Under the pieces are notes generated by a model. The model worked only from the letters and a program-made list of their open reading frames with translations. It ran no database searches and was not told the origin of the DNA. From Pohlia nutans (taxonomy: Eukaryota; Streptophyta; Bryopsida; Bryales; Mniaceae), in assembly GCA_022496805.1 (NCBI GenBank), contig CM040103.1, positions 3,738,001-3,802,000 on the forward strand: DNA of 64,000 bases, given 5' to 3'. How positions within the stretch are numbered: position 1 is the first letter of the stretch; each line of letters opens with the position of its first letter. Positions 25,017 through 36,660 of this stretch are shown piece by piece. The position numbers and the translations under genes were made by a program.

Positions 25017-27364
25017 ACTCACAAGTATTGGTGCTTCCACCTTGTAGCCAGATTAGCGCCGCACTCTTTTGGAGTGGATTTATAGTAGAAGCACCCATAA
25101 CAAATAACTGAAGCTTTCTAGCCTACGTGAAATAGGAGTATATTTCCTTCATAGAAAACTAGAAATTGTGAAGAATATATGCAATATTTTTCATAATTTT
25201 ATTCTTTTGAACGAAAGTTTGACACATTTTCAAAGTGAAAAGTTAATCATCACCCAAAACCGATAACTAGACTATTCCAAATTTGTGAACATATGATTCC
25301 ATGAACCGATTCAAATTGCTTTTTGGAATTGCCTAATATAAGGAATAGTGTAAGAAGTTGATTGGTTGATAGAGATTTCTACACAAGTGGCATTGAGTTT
25401 GAATGAGTTTGGCTCTTATCTTCTAAACACTCAAACGACCATTTCCTTGTTGTTGTCCAAATCTAATGGGTTGCCCGGTACCAAAAACAAATCGAAAAAA
25501 TTAATAAAAATTAAAAATACTGCATCAAGTTTACTTCCAAGCGCAATTTGAATTATGTCAATTTAAGTTAAACTCCACCTGAGAGAATTTTTCAAAATGA
25601 ATCACCTCAACATTGTCTTAGTGTTATAAAATTTGCTATTTGGGAAAAGTAATGATGTTTCCTTTATCATTTCTTTTGATTTTTTGAAGTTTACAATAGA
25701 TAACCCAATTTTAAACAATCATACTAAATTATAAACTCTAAAACTGAAAATTATAATTTATATAAATTTTCAGAGGTTAATGCTCTTAAATTCATTAAAA
25801 AATGATCTAAAGTTATTTTTGGAAGTTTGAACATACAAATAATTTGTAGAGATAATGCTCTACATTTTGTCTGTTGAACCAAACTTCATCAAACATATGG
25901 AACACGCATATTATAATACATCTATGTTTTGTTCAATACCCCTTGAGCTTTTGGAGAGAACAAATAAAATTCTATAAAGAAAAACACATAATATCTTATT
26001 CAAACACAATGTAATTTTAAGAATAACTCTAATCCGTTAAAAAATATAAATATAACAATATCCAGTCTAACATAGCTAAACTTTTGCCACATCAAATTCA
26101 CATCAAATTTAATATTTTATTATTATTATTTTGTTATTCTATTTTTTTTAATTAATTTTTTTGAAATAAGAACTTGCAACTTTCTAGAGGCCTCATATTT
26201 CCTCTAATGCCACACCCATTTTCGTGAACCTTAGAGGAAAATGGCGTTGTTTGTGCATGCTCATCATGTAGCTCCTTACTTTAAAACATTTCTCTTGATC
26301 AAATCGATATGTCTCCAACGCAATTGTTAACCTCGGAACAAGTAAGGAACGTGAGTCAGACAGTTTGGTAGACAAACATGCAATTCTAAATGCCGTGCGT
26401 GGTTTGGAGAGTCAAAAATAGTACACAATAGTAACTAACAACTTTTTCACAAGTATCCCTCTCTCGATCCCTCTAAGTATATCCTTGTTCGCATAAGGAT
26501 TCTAGTGCACTATCACAATGAAGAAGACACTGATCAAGAGGTTTTTTTTTCATCCTTGGCCAACCTAATGCCCAAGAGCAATGTCCATCCACTTCCTTGT
26601 GTCCACCTCAACGTGTGCATAATTATACCAATCGAGTCAATTTGTTGGGTAGATAACACACTAGTGTAGTTGTTATCTACGGCGACACCTCCTTTTGAAA
26701 ATGTGGCTTTCAATTGTTGGTAGCTTAGAGGGAACTTTCACCACTACATAGAATTCTCTACGTCAATTCTCTTAGAGTATCAATATAATATGAAGGAATC
26801 AATGTGTTTGATCAACAACAAAAGGAGTACACGGTTTGACGAAGTTCATACAAAAGGTGGCATAGGCTTTTATTGTTTGTACTTGACATCTCACTTGGAA
26901 ATGCGTACGTTCTGTATTGTGAGGACACAACCCGACTGGGATTGCCTGTTCAGAACTGCTTCTTGTGGAATTATAGCCTCAAAATGCACCTTCTTATACC
27001 ATACTTCTTGCCGCACCTGTATAGTTTACTAGAACAATACTCGACGCTTTGTAGAGGATGTGCCTACGCAAGCTACATTACAGTTCATATACACCCATGT
27101 CATACTGCTAATATTCGCTAGTGACTGCAATAACTGACACCCCGCAACTTGTAATGTTTCAGGGAGTGGACTCGATGGGGAGTGGTGCTACCGCATTATC
27201 AGCTTTCTTTCAGATAGATAGATAGAAACTCCGACCCTAAACAAGGTCGGTGTGAATAAAGTGTCCGTTCGTAATGTTAATGACCCGGTGCCCACCGGAC
27301 AAGGGGACATTGAAACGTTCTTTCAAGGTTAGATAGCATGGTGGATTGGCTCACGGCATTGATC
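25017..27364. other. Repeat-rich intergenic DNA
   Basis: 25436-25935 is a diverged relative of MITE B. From 25.9 to 27.1 kb no coding domain is recognised. 27210-27310 is the 3' end of a SINE, described separately. Confidence 0.5.
27205..27312 (-). mobile_element. SINE 3' end with hairpin and TCTA tail (truncated copy)
   Basis: Read on the minus strand: CCCCTTGTCCGGTGGGCACC, GGTCATTAACATTACG, a hairpin CCGACC/GGTCGG, then a TCTATCTATCTATCT tail. The same order of blocks ends the full-length SINE at 46.67-47.04 kb. The tRNA-like head is absent here, so this is a 5'-truncated insertion, or the 3' end of a partner LINE. Confidence 0.65.
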
Positions 27365-27821
27365 CACCAAAATTTCTAAAATCTTAATTCAAAATAGTTC
27401 AAAAGTGCTTTTGAAAAAGCCAACTCATAGAATAAAGCAACCAAAAAATCTCCAAAAATCACAACACTTAAAGTATTACGTTTCAACCCATCATAACAAA
27501 TTTCATCTACAAATTGTCAATACCTTGTTCGTAATGAAATTACAAAATAATTTTGAATTTTGAGTTTCAAATTTTATACAAAAATATTGGTGATAGCAAT
27601 CATAGATCTAACCGCATGAGTAGAATCTAAAATGCATAATGTTCAACTTTTATTCATACATCAAGTTCAAAATATCCCTTTTAGTTGCATTTTATAATGC
27701 ATCCTTGCAAAGCTGCCCATCCTTGCAAAGCTGAGAGGGTTGTGGGCATTTAGGAGTTAATTGCATTTTGTAATGCATCTTTGCAAAACTGCCCATTGTA
27801 CAGGGTGAGGACGTTTAGGGG
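27365..27821 (+). mobile_element. TTAA-family MITE A, copy 3, left-truncated
   Basis: Matches the right-hand three quarters of MITE A and ends GAGGACGTTTAGGGG. A stretch with TTGCATTTTATAATGCATCCTTGC is duplicated at about 27680 and 27762, a small internal tandem duplication. The left terminus is missing. Confidence 0.65.
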
Positions 27822-28328
27822 TAATTACACGGGCAATGGTAACTGAATGGACCCCGGACGAAAAAAATTACGTTTTCTTCTAATGATACATAGAGAATTT
27901 GAAGTCAAAACTCGGCAACCAGAATCAGAAGCAAGACATTGAGGCGTCGGTGAGAGAACAGCAGCTCTTGAGTGGTGGGGTGCAGGGACAAGATTTGCGA
28001 ATAATTTTTGAAGAGAGAAAACACCGGCAGGACCTGTGTGGCTGATTCCCGGAGAACCCAAGACTGTCTATTGTGCGGTAAGCGTACGGTACATCGAGAT
28101 GGTCTTCGAGAAGACACACCAAGCTAGCTAGGCTCCTGAAAAGATACCCAAAAAAAAATGGATGGTGATCTATCTGTCAGTAGCCTCACATCCTCATGCT
28201 CATCAAAAAACTGCTGCAGATTGTGACGCAGGAACAGACAACCTGTACAGATCCGTTGTCAACGAATATAATTACAGTATATAAAATATCCGTTTAGAAA
28301 AGCTAGATGACTACTTCCACTCCCGTAC

Positions 28329-29154
28329 TTACTGCAGCTCATCGATTGCGTAGTTGTTGGTTGACACACCGGCGTAGTTCACCTTGTCAAACCTCACCAC
28401 CACGGGGTACCTGACGCCGGGTGCCTGCCATCCATCCAGATTAATTCATCAGGTCGATGACAAAAAAACAGGATCACCAAGAGCGGTATCTACTGAACGA
28501 GGGAGGCAGACGAAATCATCCATTCAAAGTAGAAATCTCGGCTCAACTCCGAAAGCTAGGCCATGTATTCAACACCTAGAAGTACGTACTAATCATTTCG
28601 AATTCAAGCAATGCCAAAGAGGCGCCCTGCTGGCGATGACGCACTACGGAGAGTGCAGTGCCCGGCACCCATTCGATCAAGCGAGAAGAATTAACCCCTA
28701 ATCCGCCCAAATAATATGGCTGCGTCACTGAACTTTGCAATAGTGGCATAGAACTCTCATTTTACCTCGGTTTTCTGATTGCAATGCTCTTGTTCTATAC
28801 TACAAGATCAACAGTGTAGATCGTGTCAATCTAGAGGGGGTTCAATTTTCGTATACTAGAGAAAATGCACAGCGGACGCTTAGGGGTTAATACCTGATCG
28901 ACAGCGACCACCTTGCCGGTGTCGTTGTACCAGTACGACTCACGCCGCAAGACTTTGACAATGCTGCCGCGCTTGGGGCCGATGACGGGCTTGGGCGCCT
29001 CCTGGGTGGCCGTGGCGGGGGCGGCGTTCTCGGCACGCACCACCATGGAGCCGGCGTGACGAGGCTGGGGCACCACAGGCCGGCACTGCACCTTGGTGGA
29101 GAACAAGGTGGAGCTGGCGGCGCCCGTGACGAGAGTGGCAGCGGTGGCGGCCAT
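28329..29154 (-). CDS. psaE: Photosystem I reaction centre subunit IV (PsaE)
   Basis: Stromal subunit of photosystem I that helps dock ferredoxin. Two exons, 29154-28894 (87 codons) and 28424-28329 (31 codons plus stop), give 118 residues. The first 60 or so residues form an Ala/Ser/Val-rich transit peptide and an Ala/Pro linker. The SH3-like core starts at [20 protein letters not shown], continues with GKVVAVDQ across the intron to [10 protein letters not shown], and ends [15 protein letters not shown]. The start is the Met before AATAATLV. The frame stays open upstream, but that part does not resemble a transit peptide. The 469-base intron (28425-28893) has its donor three bases from a TTAA-flanked MITE. 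Confidence 0.96.
28695..28886. mobile_element. TTAA-flanked MITE G inside the psaE intron
   Basis: Ends CCCCTAATCCGCCC and GCGGACGCTTAGGGG are inverted. TTAA flanks lie at 28691-28694 and 28887-28890. The right flank sits directly after the GTA of the psaE donor site on the minus strand. A second copy lies at 50746-50978 in a Per1-like gene intron, sharing ATACTACAAGATCAACAGTG. Confidence 0.8.
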
Positions 29155-29527
29155 GGCTATGTGGAGAGGGAGTGTGGAAGGTGCCTGCACGCCGTGGAAT
29201 GCAATGCTGCAAAGGAATTGGCAAGAAAGGAAAGCAGGCGTGAGGAAAGTGGTGAAGTTACTGTAAGTCACGTTGTCGAGGGAGCGTGGCTGCTTGCCGA
29301 CACTTACTAAGCTCGTGGAGTGTGGCGAGCGTGCATTCCTCTTATCTAGACACGATTGAAGAGGCGCCCTTTGATTGGGCTCTCCTTGCCTGGATAACAA
29401 GTTCCCCGGACATCGTGATCATCTCCTCTTCATTCATCCTCCCTCCCCTCCCATGCCTCTTGCCACCTTCCACGGGTTTGAGAAGTTGTCCATGGAAGTA
29501 GCCAAGAGGAGGGGAAAGTGGTATTAA

Positions 29528-29746
29528 CCCCTAAAGAACCATAAGGCTCCCTGGTCTGCGGCTTCTGGAACTAGAAAGTGAGAAACTCAGTTAAAATTTC
29601 AGCCCTCACTAATTTCAGATTTGGTAAAATAGTGCGTGTTTTGGGAATCTGAGTTCTTGGATTTTGAAGTGTAGGATGAGCAACAAAGAGATTTTAGCAC
29701 AAAGAAAACAAGAGTTAGGTTCAACATTCCCATGTTCCTTTAGGAG
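29528..29746. mobile_element. TTAA-flanked MITE H
   Basis: Ends are CCCCTAAAGAACCATAAGG and CCCATGTTCCTTTAGGAG, with TTAA at 29524-29527 and 29747-29750. The right TTAA is also the left TTAA of the next element. Non-coding, 219 bases. Confidence 0.75.
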
Positions 29747-29750
29747 TTAA

Positions 29751-30312
29751 TCCCTGAAAGTCCTCACTCCTCTCCAAATTTGGCAGTTTTGCAAAGTAAC
29801 TAAGAGGGATATTTTGAACTTGACATATGAATAAAAGTTGTACATTTTGAATTTTGAATTCTATGTATACGGTGAGATCTGCATTTGCTAAGACCAATAT
29901 GTCGTATAAAATTTGAAACTTGAAATTCAAAATTATTTTGTAATTCAATTACAGACAAGATATTGACAATCTATGAAGCAACCAAAAAATCTCCAAAAAT
30001 CTCTACACTTAGAGTATTACATTTCAACCCATCACAACAAATTTAATTTTATGAGTTGGTTTTCTCAAAAGCACATTTAGACTAAAATCTTAATTTTTTT
30101 GGTAAATCACTGCAACATAAAATGAAACATCAAATTTTCACAAATCATCTATTTCTAATTAAATCACACATGCATGAAGCTATCTTGCCATAGAATTTTG
30201 TAATAAGATTTTATTCTTGCAAAATGTGCATGATGAATGAGAGATAGTGAATGAGAAATAGCGAATGAAATTTGTACATCGTCAAAAAAATAGATAGTTG
30301 GACATTTAGAGG
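29751..30312 (-). mobile_element. TTAA-family MITE A, copy 4
   Basis: Flanked by TTAA (29747-29750 and 30313-30316). Ends are TCCCTGAAAGTCCTCAC and GTTGGACATTTAGAGG. The interior matches the other A copies in reverse orientation. It shares one TTAA with the element on each side. Confidence 0.75.
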
Positions 30313-30316
30313 TTAA

Positions 30317-30537
30317 CCCTTAAAGGTCGAGTTGGCCATTCCAGCCAGTATTATATGGCCGTATTTCATTGTATTTGGAATGGTTCTATACCTCCTATGA
30401 GTTTCATATCAAAAGTGAAGTTAAAATTCATGTCTACATAGTCTAAAAAGCTATTGGGATCTCAATTTGGAACTTTCTACTTACAATAAATCTTAAATAT
30501 ACAGCAACGTATCAACTATGCCCTAAATCCTTTAAGG
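30317..30537 (+). mobile_element. TTAA-flanked MITE C, uninterrupted copy
   Basis: Begins CCCTTAAAGGTCGAGTTGG and ends AAATCCTTTAAGG, with TTAA at 30313-30316 and 30538-30541. Homologous to 10195-10659 but without the 233-base insert found there. Confidence 0.75.
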
Positions 30538-30541
30538 TTAA

Positions 30542-31697
30542 CCCTTTGACCTACTTGCCTCCTAGAAAACTGCCCTATTGTTCTTCATTGCCTAAACCTT
30601 GACGACGACGAAGACCTGGACTTGTCCTCGTGAAGAAGTTGAGCAGTCACAACAATAATAATACTCGAAAACATAGTCATGTGGACTATCTCTTCAAGAA
30701 TGTTTCAGCAGTGTCCTGTTGTTTGTGTCAATGACTTACAGGTGGCTGCATAATGTTATTGCTTTCGGGAAGGTCCTCTTCCATCTCTGGATCAGTATGA
30801 CGCTCCTTCAATACAAAGTTTTGAGCTCCTCTGAACTCTTGCAAGGCATCCAGCAATGGGCCTATACTGTTACTGGGCCTCATTTCTTAAGGCATAGGAT
30901 TCTACTCCCTCTGTCCCATAATAGATGATGACTTTAATTGCACAAGTTTTTGTCTCAACTTTCATGTTGTCCATTTCTTCAACCACATTCAAGCTATTGT
31001 TTGAATGTGAGCTGTTGTTTTGATCTAATATGGCAGAATTTTAGTACCTGTTGTGCTAATTCCGGACTTTCTCTTGTTCTGAGCATAGCTTTAATTTCTT
31101 TTTTGGAACTGCACTAGTGTACTTGTCCACTAATGAGTTGCTCTTTTCTAAAGAACGCTGCAATAGTGGTCTTTGAGGATTCCTCTGTGATTACACACGT
31201 CTTCTTACTATCATACTCATGACTTTTGAACACGTCCTACCAAAATTTCTTTCATGGACACTGGCACTGATTTTCTTAAAAGTTGGAATTCTTGTCTTTG
31301 AAGCACTGCTTGAAGTTAATTCCTCAGCTGGGTAGAATCTTGTGGACGTGCTTAGTATTCAGTGCTCCTGAAGGACCACGCAACCGTTATTTCCGAACAC
31401 TATTGTATGAGTGTTATGCACTTTCATCAATGAATTATATTGGTATTAAATCCTATACCAGCATTGTATGAATTTCTTGATATACAAGCAGCATGCATCC
31501 CCATTCAATGGAAGAACGTCGTGCATATTACTCGCACCATTTCAATGCCAACTGACACCTCAGTATGTGCACACAAGCACAACTGTTTGACAACCGAAAT
31601 GATCCAACAACAGCACTAGTAGATAGGCGACATCTCGATTGGTGGGAATCATCAAATTGTACCGTAAGGTTTGCAATACCATGGGGCACAGCTAGGA
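30542..31697. other. Intergenic with a Stowaway-like end
   Basis: At 30905-30923 the sequence CTCCCTCTGTCCCATAATA follows a TA and matches the classical Stowaway terminus. I find no matching right end, so it may be a truncated element. Other open frames here are not recognised. Confidence 0.4.
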
Positions 31698-31703
31698 TAT
31701 ATT
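31698..31703 (+). promoter_or_regulatory. TATA element of the U2-like gene
   Basis: TATATT lies 27-32 bases before the U2 5' end, the usual place for plant pol II snRNA genes. The plant upstream sequence element RTCCCACATCG is not seen at its expected position near -70. Confidence 0.45.
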
Positions 31704-31729
31704 GCCACTGAGGGTTTGGGATAGAAAGT

Positions 31730-31921
31730 ATACCTTTCTCGGCCTTTTGGCTAAGATCAAGTGTAGTGTCTGTTCTTATCAGTTTAATATCTAATACGGG
31801 GGTCATCGACCCCCATGATATTAATTTAATTTTTCTTGGGTGCGGGTCCTTTCGGCAGCTTGCTTCCCGGACTCGCGCGCGTCGCTTTAGTTTTGCACTA
31901 CCTCCTTGGCTGGCGCAGCCC
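31730..31921 (+). ncRNA. U2 spliceosomal snRNA (variant or pseudogene)
   Basis: The branch-point-recognising RNA of the major spliceosome. It starts ATACCTTTCTCGGCCTTTTG, followed by GCTAAGATCAAG and TTCTTATCAGTTTAATATCT, all canonical. Stem IIb is a clean GGGGGTC/GACCCCC hairpin. An Sm-like AATTTTTC site follows. Stem III pairs GCGGGTCC with GGACTCGC, and stem IV is GGCT/AGCC near 31910. About 192 nt, normal for plant U2. The branch-interacting hexamer at 31763-31768 is GTAGTG, not the near-invariant GTAGTA. That change, and the missing canonical upstream element, leave open whether this is an expressed variant or a retained pseudogene. Confidence 0.9.
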
Positions 31922-33269
31922 TCTTCCCTCTCCCGAGGGATCCAACTCAAACCCTAAACCGGAATGCCAGTCTGATACTGGTATTTAATTTCATTTTCTT
32001 CAAGTGAGTCCCATTGGCGATTTGAAACTTGAAACAATAGAAAGCATTTTATGGCGATTTACATTCTTTTTATTTTGTCTTACTAAAATTACCTAGCTTC
32101 CTATAGAATTGTTGGCTGTAGCAAGCCCGTTTTTCAAATAGCAAGTTTATATCTACAAAAAAATTCGCTACTCGATATGGCCGGAAACAGAGAGTAAGCT
32201 TCCACTTTATGCTTCGATGGAGCAGTTGGCAGGGTTCGAAATTGCTATGCACAGGGATTGAAGGCACAGGGGATGATATTGTGGATTGACATGGGGAGGT
32301 TGGCGATGTCCGATTCTTCCTCGAGGCGTAAGTTGCCGACAATTGCGTCGAGCTCATCGTAATAGCAAAATAGAAGAAAAAACCAACTGAAGCAATTTGT
32401 CCAATAGTAACATATGGTGCTTCCACAGGTTGACATCAGTGTTTGTTTGTAAGTGTGATGATTGCACACCACCTCGTAGAGTGCTTCTGCGCGCGATCAC
32501 TTTGTATATAGTGGATGGCCCATAAACCAACAGTTTAAGCTTTTCATGCAAATCTAGTACTAGTATAAATTCAAAGCTTTCAACCTCTTGGAGATATTGT
32601 TGGTTTATAGCACACGTTGGTCATTTATTGGGTTATCCACCTTGTGATTTCTATGCCTGCTTGGAGCTGCGTCATCGTGATCCCACATTAATGCATCTAG
32701 TCACAAATTCTAAATTATACAAGAACCAAGAAAATGCTTAAACATATTAGGTTTTGTGTTCATTTGTGCTTGCCCTGTATGAATTTGTTCATTTACTAAA
32801 TTACCGATGAGTCATAAAATATATAGCTGGTGAGGGACTCTTGTTCCTTCTCGGTTGTAGGACATAACCTATGACTAAGAATTGGCACATTTTGAACTAA
32901 TACAAAAGAAACCTAGACAGTCCTACAACACTTGCATGGACTGAACTAGTAGTTCAAAGAAGACGCCTCAAGTTATGCAAAATAACACATGTTGAGTGAA
33001 ATACATCTTGTCTTGCTGGATGTGTCTCGGTGGTTGGTGAAACGATTTATTTATTCATTTTATGCAACAACCAGACAATACTATCCGCATCGGCCTAGAG
33101 GAACGAGCCCCCGGTGGTACGGTAAAGGATAACTGATTTTTATTGTTTTGTTTTTCTCATCTTGGGAAAATCCAGGCTTTCTAGTCGTGACAAACAAGCA
33201 GGCCGGTTTTGTAAAGCGGCACAATCACTCAAATCCTTTACATGTGCTGAGGGCAGTGGATCTTTGGAT
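31922..33269. other. Intergenic, nothing recognised
   Basis: Short overlapping open frames at 32070-32551 show no domain. The part next to 33270 should hold the 3' UTR of the minus-strand Cry-like/jacalin-like gene. Confidence 0.5.
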
Positions 33270-35864
33270 TCACAGCTGAACTTCGTACTGCAGTAGCAGG
33301 GTGCCGGGGCCAGAGGTGCCGGAAGGGCCTCTGTTCTCGCCGAAGCTCCACGACCGGAGCTTGTAACCAGGCGGGCCGATCGCAGTTGCGTCGGAAGTAA
33401 ACCAGTTCGATCGATTTCCGAACTTGTCCGATTTGGTGCCATCGCGGAAAAGAACTTGCACGTGACAGAGCAAGCCGTTGGAGAATCCCATGTGAAGCCC
33501 GCTCACGTATTTGTCGTGCAAAACCACCCAGTGCTCCTTTCCGCCTCCCGCGTTTCCAGCCAACGTCCCGGACCCGTTGGCGTACCAGAATTGCATGGCG
33601 TCAATCGAGTTCCACTCTCGAATCTTCAACTGCAGCGCACAATTGGCATAAAGTGAACTTTCTCATGGCCAGATCGAATTGATTCATTTGAGTTCTGATA
33701 AATATTGGTAATTGGATTCTATCTTGAGACGCTGGCATTGAATGTCACATCTACAAGTACGTAATTTCATGAAATTTTAGTGAATAATGAACACCTTGCT
33801 TGCAATAATTGCACCACGGCATATCTGAAATTAATCCCATAGGGGAATGGCCTAATATATATGGGTACCACTTTTACACGACTCACATAGTGTGACTTAT
33901 GTCTGACTCATTTTATGTGTGCTAAAAATTCTGTCTGTAACATCATGTATATAGTTGCAGCCATGGTGCTTATAACACCGTCTAATTCTTGTAATTTTCC
34001 AATAAAGAATTCTTACCAAAAAGAAAATTCTCAAAAATCACTATTTTTGGAAAGGGTACCCATATCAGGCCATCTCCCTGATATGCTCTTAGAAATCCGT
34101 TTGTAGGTACCTGTGTAAGAGGGCCCTGGTTGGCAGAATAGTCATTGTGCCGTATGTACATTGAGTAACGTGATTCGCCTCGCTTTCCTGAGCCAAGTGA
34201 AAGGTCTTCGGCGTATGGGCCGAGGAACATGCTACCGAACACGTCCTTGTCGTAGGGCGGATCTTGGCTGCTCGGGACGATCTTGTCGAACACAAACGTG
34301 GTCGTTATGTGGCCGGCCATTTCCGTGTACGCGTCGTTACACATCTTCGTCTTGTGGTTCTCGGTGACATCGTTAAACACACTGAGTAAGCCACAAAAGT
34401 CTTTGTAGAATTCTATCTTCACTCCTGCACGTCCGATCAACAGCCAAAGTACGAATATGATTAGAGATTCCAACGGCGGCCAAAACTACTGGTACTACTA
34501 GTTAACAAAATATTCATGAAATGGGCGCGCAAGCGAATATCTATACAAGACAAAATTCAAAGATGAGATGCACGGGAGAACCTGAAACATTGTCTTCGAC
34601 GCTTGCATTCGAATTATCACAGTAGAAAGGAGGGAGCGCCATAGCATGCTGGGTCAACCATTTCTTTATCACCACCTGGTCTGCCCTCCACGACTTCCAC
34701 TTCTTGTAGATATCCGGGAAGTAGACCACAACGTAGTTGTGATATGCCTGCTCCAACTCTTTCTTCCAGACAGAGATATTATCCTCGCCATAAATTTCCC
34801 TGCAGATCGATAAACAGTCACATACATTAATCACATGCGGATATAGCCAGTTAGCGAGCCTCAAATTAATTGTCAACAATACATAATTCAGTATTTAATG
34901 GGGAATTTCCAATTGCCAAAATTGACGTGCAGATCAACGTCGAGGGTCTAGCTTGTAGAGATGGATGGACGACGATATCATTGCTTTCAATCGATTTACA
35001 GTTTGACAAAACCTAGTTAATTATTGAGTGGATGATGCAAATCGATTTGACGAAGCTCGATGACAGTCCATATTAATGAAACGAGAGACTTACTGGCCGT
35101 GCTCCAATCGTTCCCGCAGCCCCGAGAGATGAAGAAGAGCCAGGGTGATACTGAGAAGGATGAAGTGCACGTCGTTTGACGACTTTTGGAGTTTGATTTC
35201 TAGTTCCTGGGACTCCGCGATCCACCTGGTCAGCCAACCGCGCTTCTCTACTGTCTTGGCCTGCGCATTAATTTCAAAGGAAACAAAATCATCGGCAGGG
35301 ATATCATTCTCTTGGAATGGCCACAGGTGTCAGTTCCAATATATAGTTACCACAAATTAGATGCGCAAGCAAGTATTCTGTAGAAATCTAGGACTCACAG
35401 ATCGACAGTCTAGATTCTAGCACATGGTATGTACTGCACAAACCCATATACGTAGCCAAAAGTCAATCACATACAGAAAAGAGACAAATCTTATGATCTG
35501 AACATGGATCATTCAAAGAATCATGAACAACCTCAATCATGGTTAAAAAATCTAGCTAAGAAATGTCCTCGGGGAATTCCTTGCCACTTACAGATTCATA
35601 CTCTTCAATGACCCTGCGGAGCGCCTCGATCTCATTCCGACGCTCTTCCAGTTCTTTCGCCAGGATCTTCTTATCGACCAGGCCCTCGATGTTCTGCTTG
35701 ATTGAGTCGAAAATGTTGACTTTGTTGACGGGCCAAAAGATGCCGAGGATGACGCCTGCCGCCTGGCCGATGTAAGGGATTTTGGTTGCCACCTTCATGC
35801 TCACGTCTCTGATGCGGTTGTTCCAGTCGTTGACCGGAATTTCCATTCCGGAATTGTTCGGCAT
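33270..35864 (-). CDS. Cry-like helical domain plus jacalin-like lectin protein
   Basis: Five exons (35864-35592, 35260-35094, 34799-34582, 34424-34111, 33629-33270) join in frame with GT/AG borders to give 443 residues. There is no signal peptide, so it is probably cytosolic. Residues 1 to about 220 are helical: a hydrophobic GQAAGVILGIFWP helix, a charged helix with LVDKKILAKELEERR, a hydrophobic FILLSITLALLHL helix, then EIYGED, regular Tyr spacing and a Trp/Arg-rich helix ending MALPPFY. The order and spacing recall domain I of three-domain delta-endotoxins (Cry family); this is pattern-based inference. Residues about 220-324 are beta-rich and unassigned. The last 120 (KIREWNSIDAMQFWYANGSG, GGGKEHWV, GPSGTSG) resemble a jacalin-related mannose-binding lectin domain. 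A role in defence is possible but not shown. Alternative: an unrelated helical protein fused to a lectin. Confidence 0.7.
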
Positions 35865-36524
35865 CTCGATCAGCGGACAGGCGTAACTATGCTCTGAACT
35901 AAACCCTCAAGGACTACTGGAGAATGTTCCGCCTTCTGAATCGTGTTCTGGATCGCGTTCTGGATTGCACCATCGGCCAATGGAGAATCGTCTTGAGAAT
36001 CCTTCACTTGAGCTGGCTAGCTAGCCAACCCGGTTCCGAATGATCTCTGCTATCATCAGTTCTTACGTTAGTACGAGCAAGCCATTTATGAATGTATCAG
36101 TCGATCTACCCGAACACATGTCAGGATTGCGTTACATTGGCAAATCATTCATGGAAGTGATGGTCGTACGTTCATGACACTGGATATTCATGCAACGTAC
36201 AGTCGATCGATCTACCAGAAAACACACTCATGATTGCCAAGGACATCGGCAAGTTTCCAACTGTCGAATTGAGATGTACAACACAGCACCGATGTTTCGA
36301 TGAAAGTCTAGCTTGCACAGATCGTATGATGGATAATGACACAATCTGTTCGTATACACAACCGTTCAATTCTTTGCCCAGAGAACAAGTAATGGTTTGA
36401 CGCGCGACAACGTCGAAATCAATGCCAGTCTAGATCGATGTAACGGATACACCTCGATCAATCAGTTAGTATTCGATCAGCCAGTACTGCATGAATGAAT
36501 TTTACAAGTGTTACAGTTGCAAAC

Positions 36525-36660
36525 CTCGATTGGGCCGGCGTGGAAGGTAACTGCTGCTGGAATCCGGGCGAACCAGTCGCGATCGATCGACAACAATCAA
36601 GCTTTCCGATAGCACTGAGACTCAAATGATGAACACCGCGGGGGTAGCGCTGTTTAAATA
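36525..36660 (-). promoter_or_regulatory. Probable promoter and 5' UTR exon of the Cry-like/jacalin-like gene
   Basis: On the minus strand a TATTTAAA box lies at 36652-36660. About 25-30 bases on is a plausible start near 36625, and a GAG/GTTTGC donor lies at 36525. An acceptor just before the start codon (several AG choices at 35885-35905) would give a 5' UTR intron of about 620 bases. This model is inferred from signals only. Confidence 0.35.

Noticed and set aside
28384..28701. Plus-strand 105-codon frame
   Set aside because: Lies across the psaE second exon and intron on the wrong strand, with no recognisable product.
32676..32700. ATCCCACATTA resembling the plant snRNA upstream sequence element
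   Set aside because: No snRNA sequence follows at the expected distance, and the match stops before the CG of the consensus.
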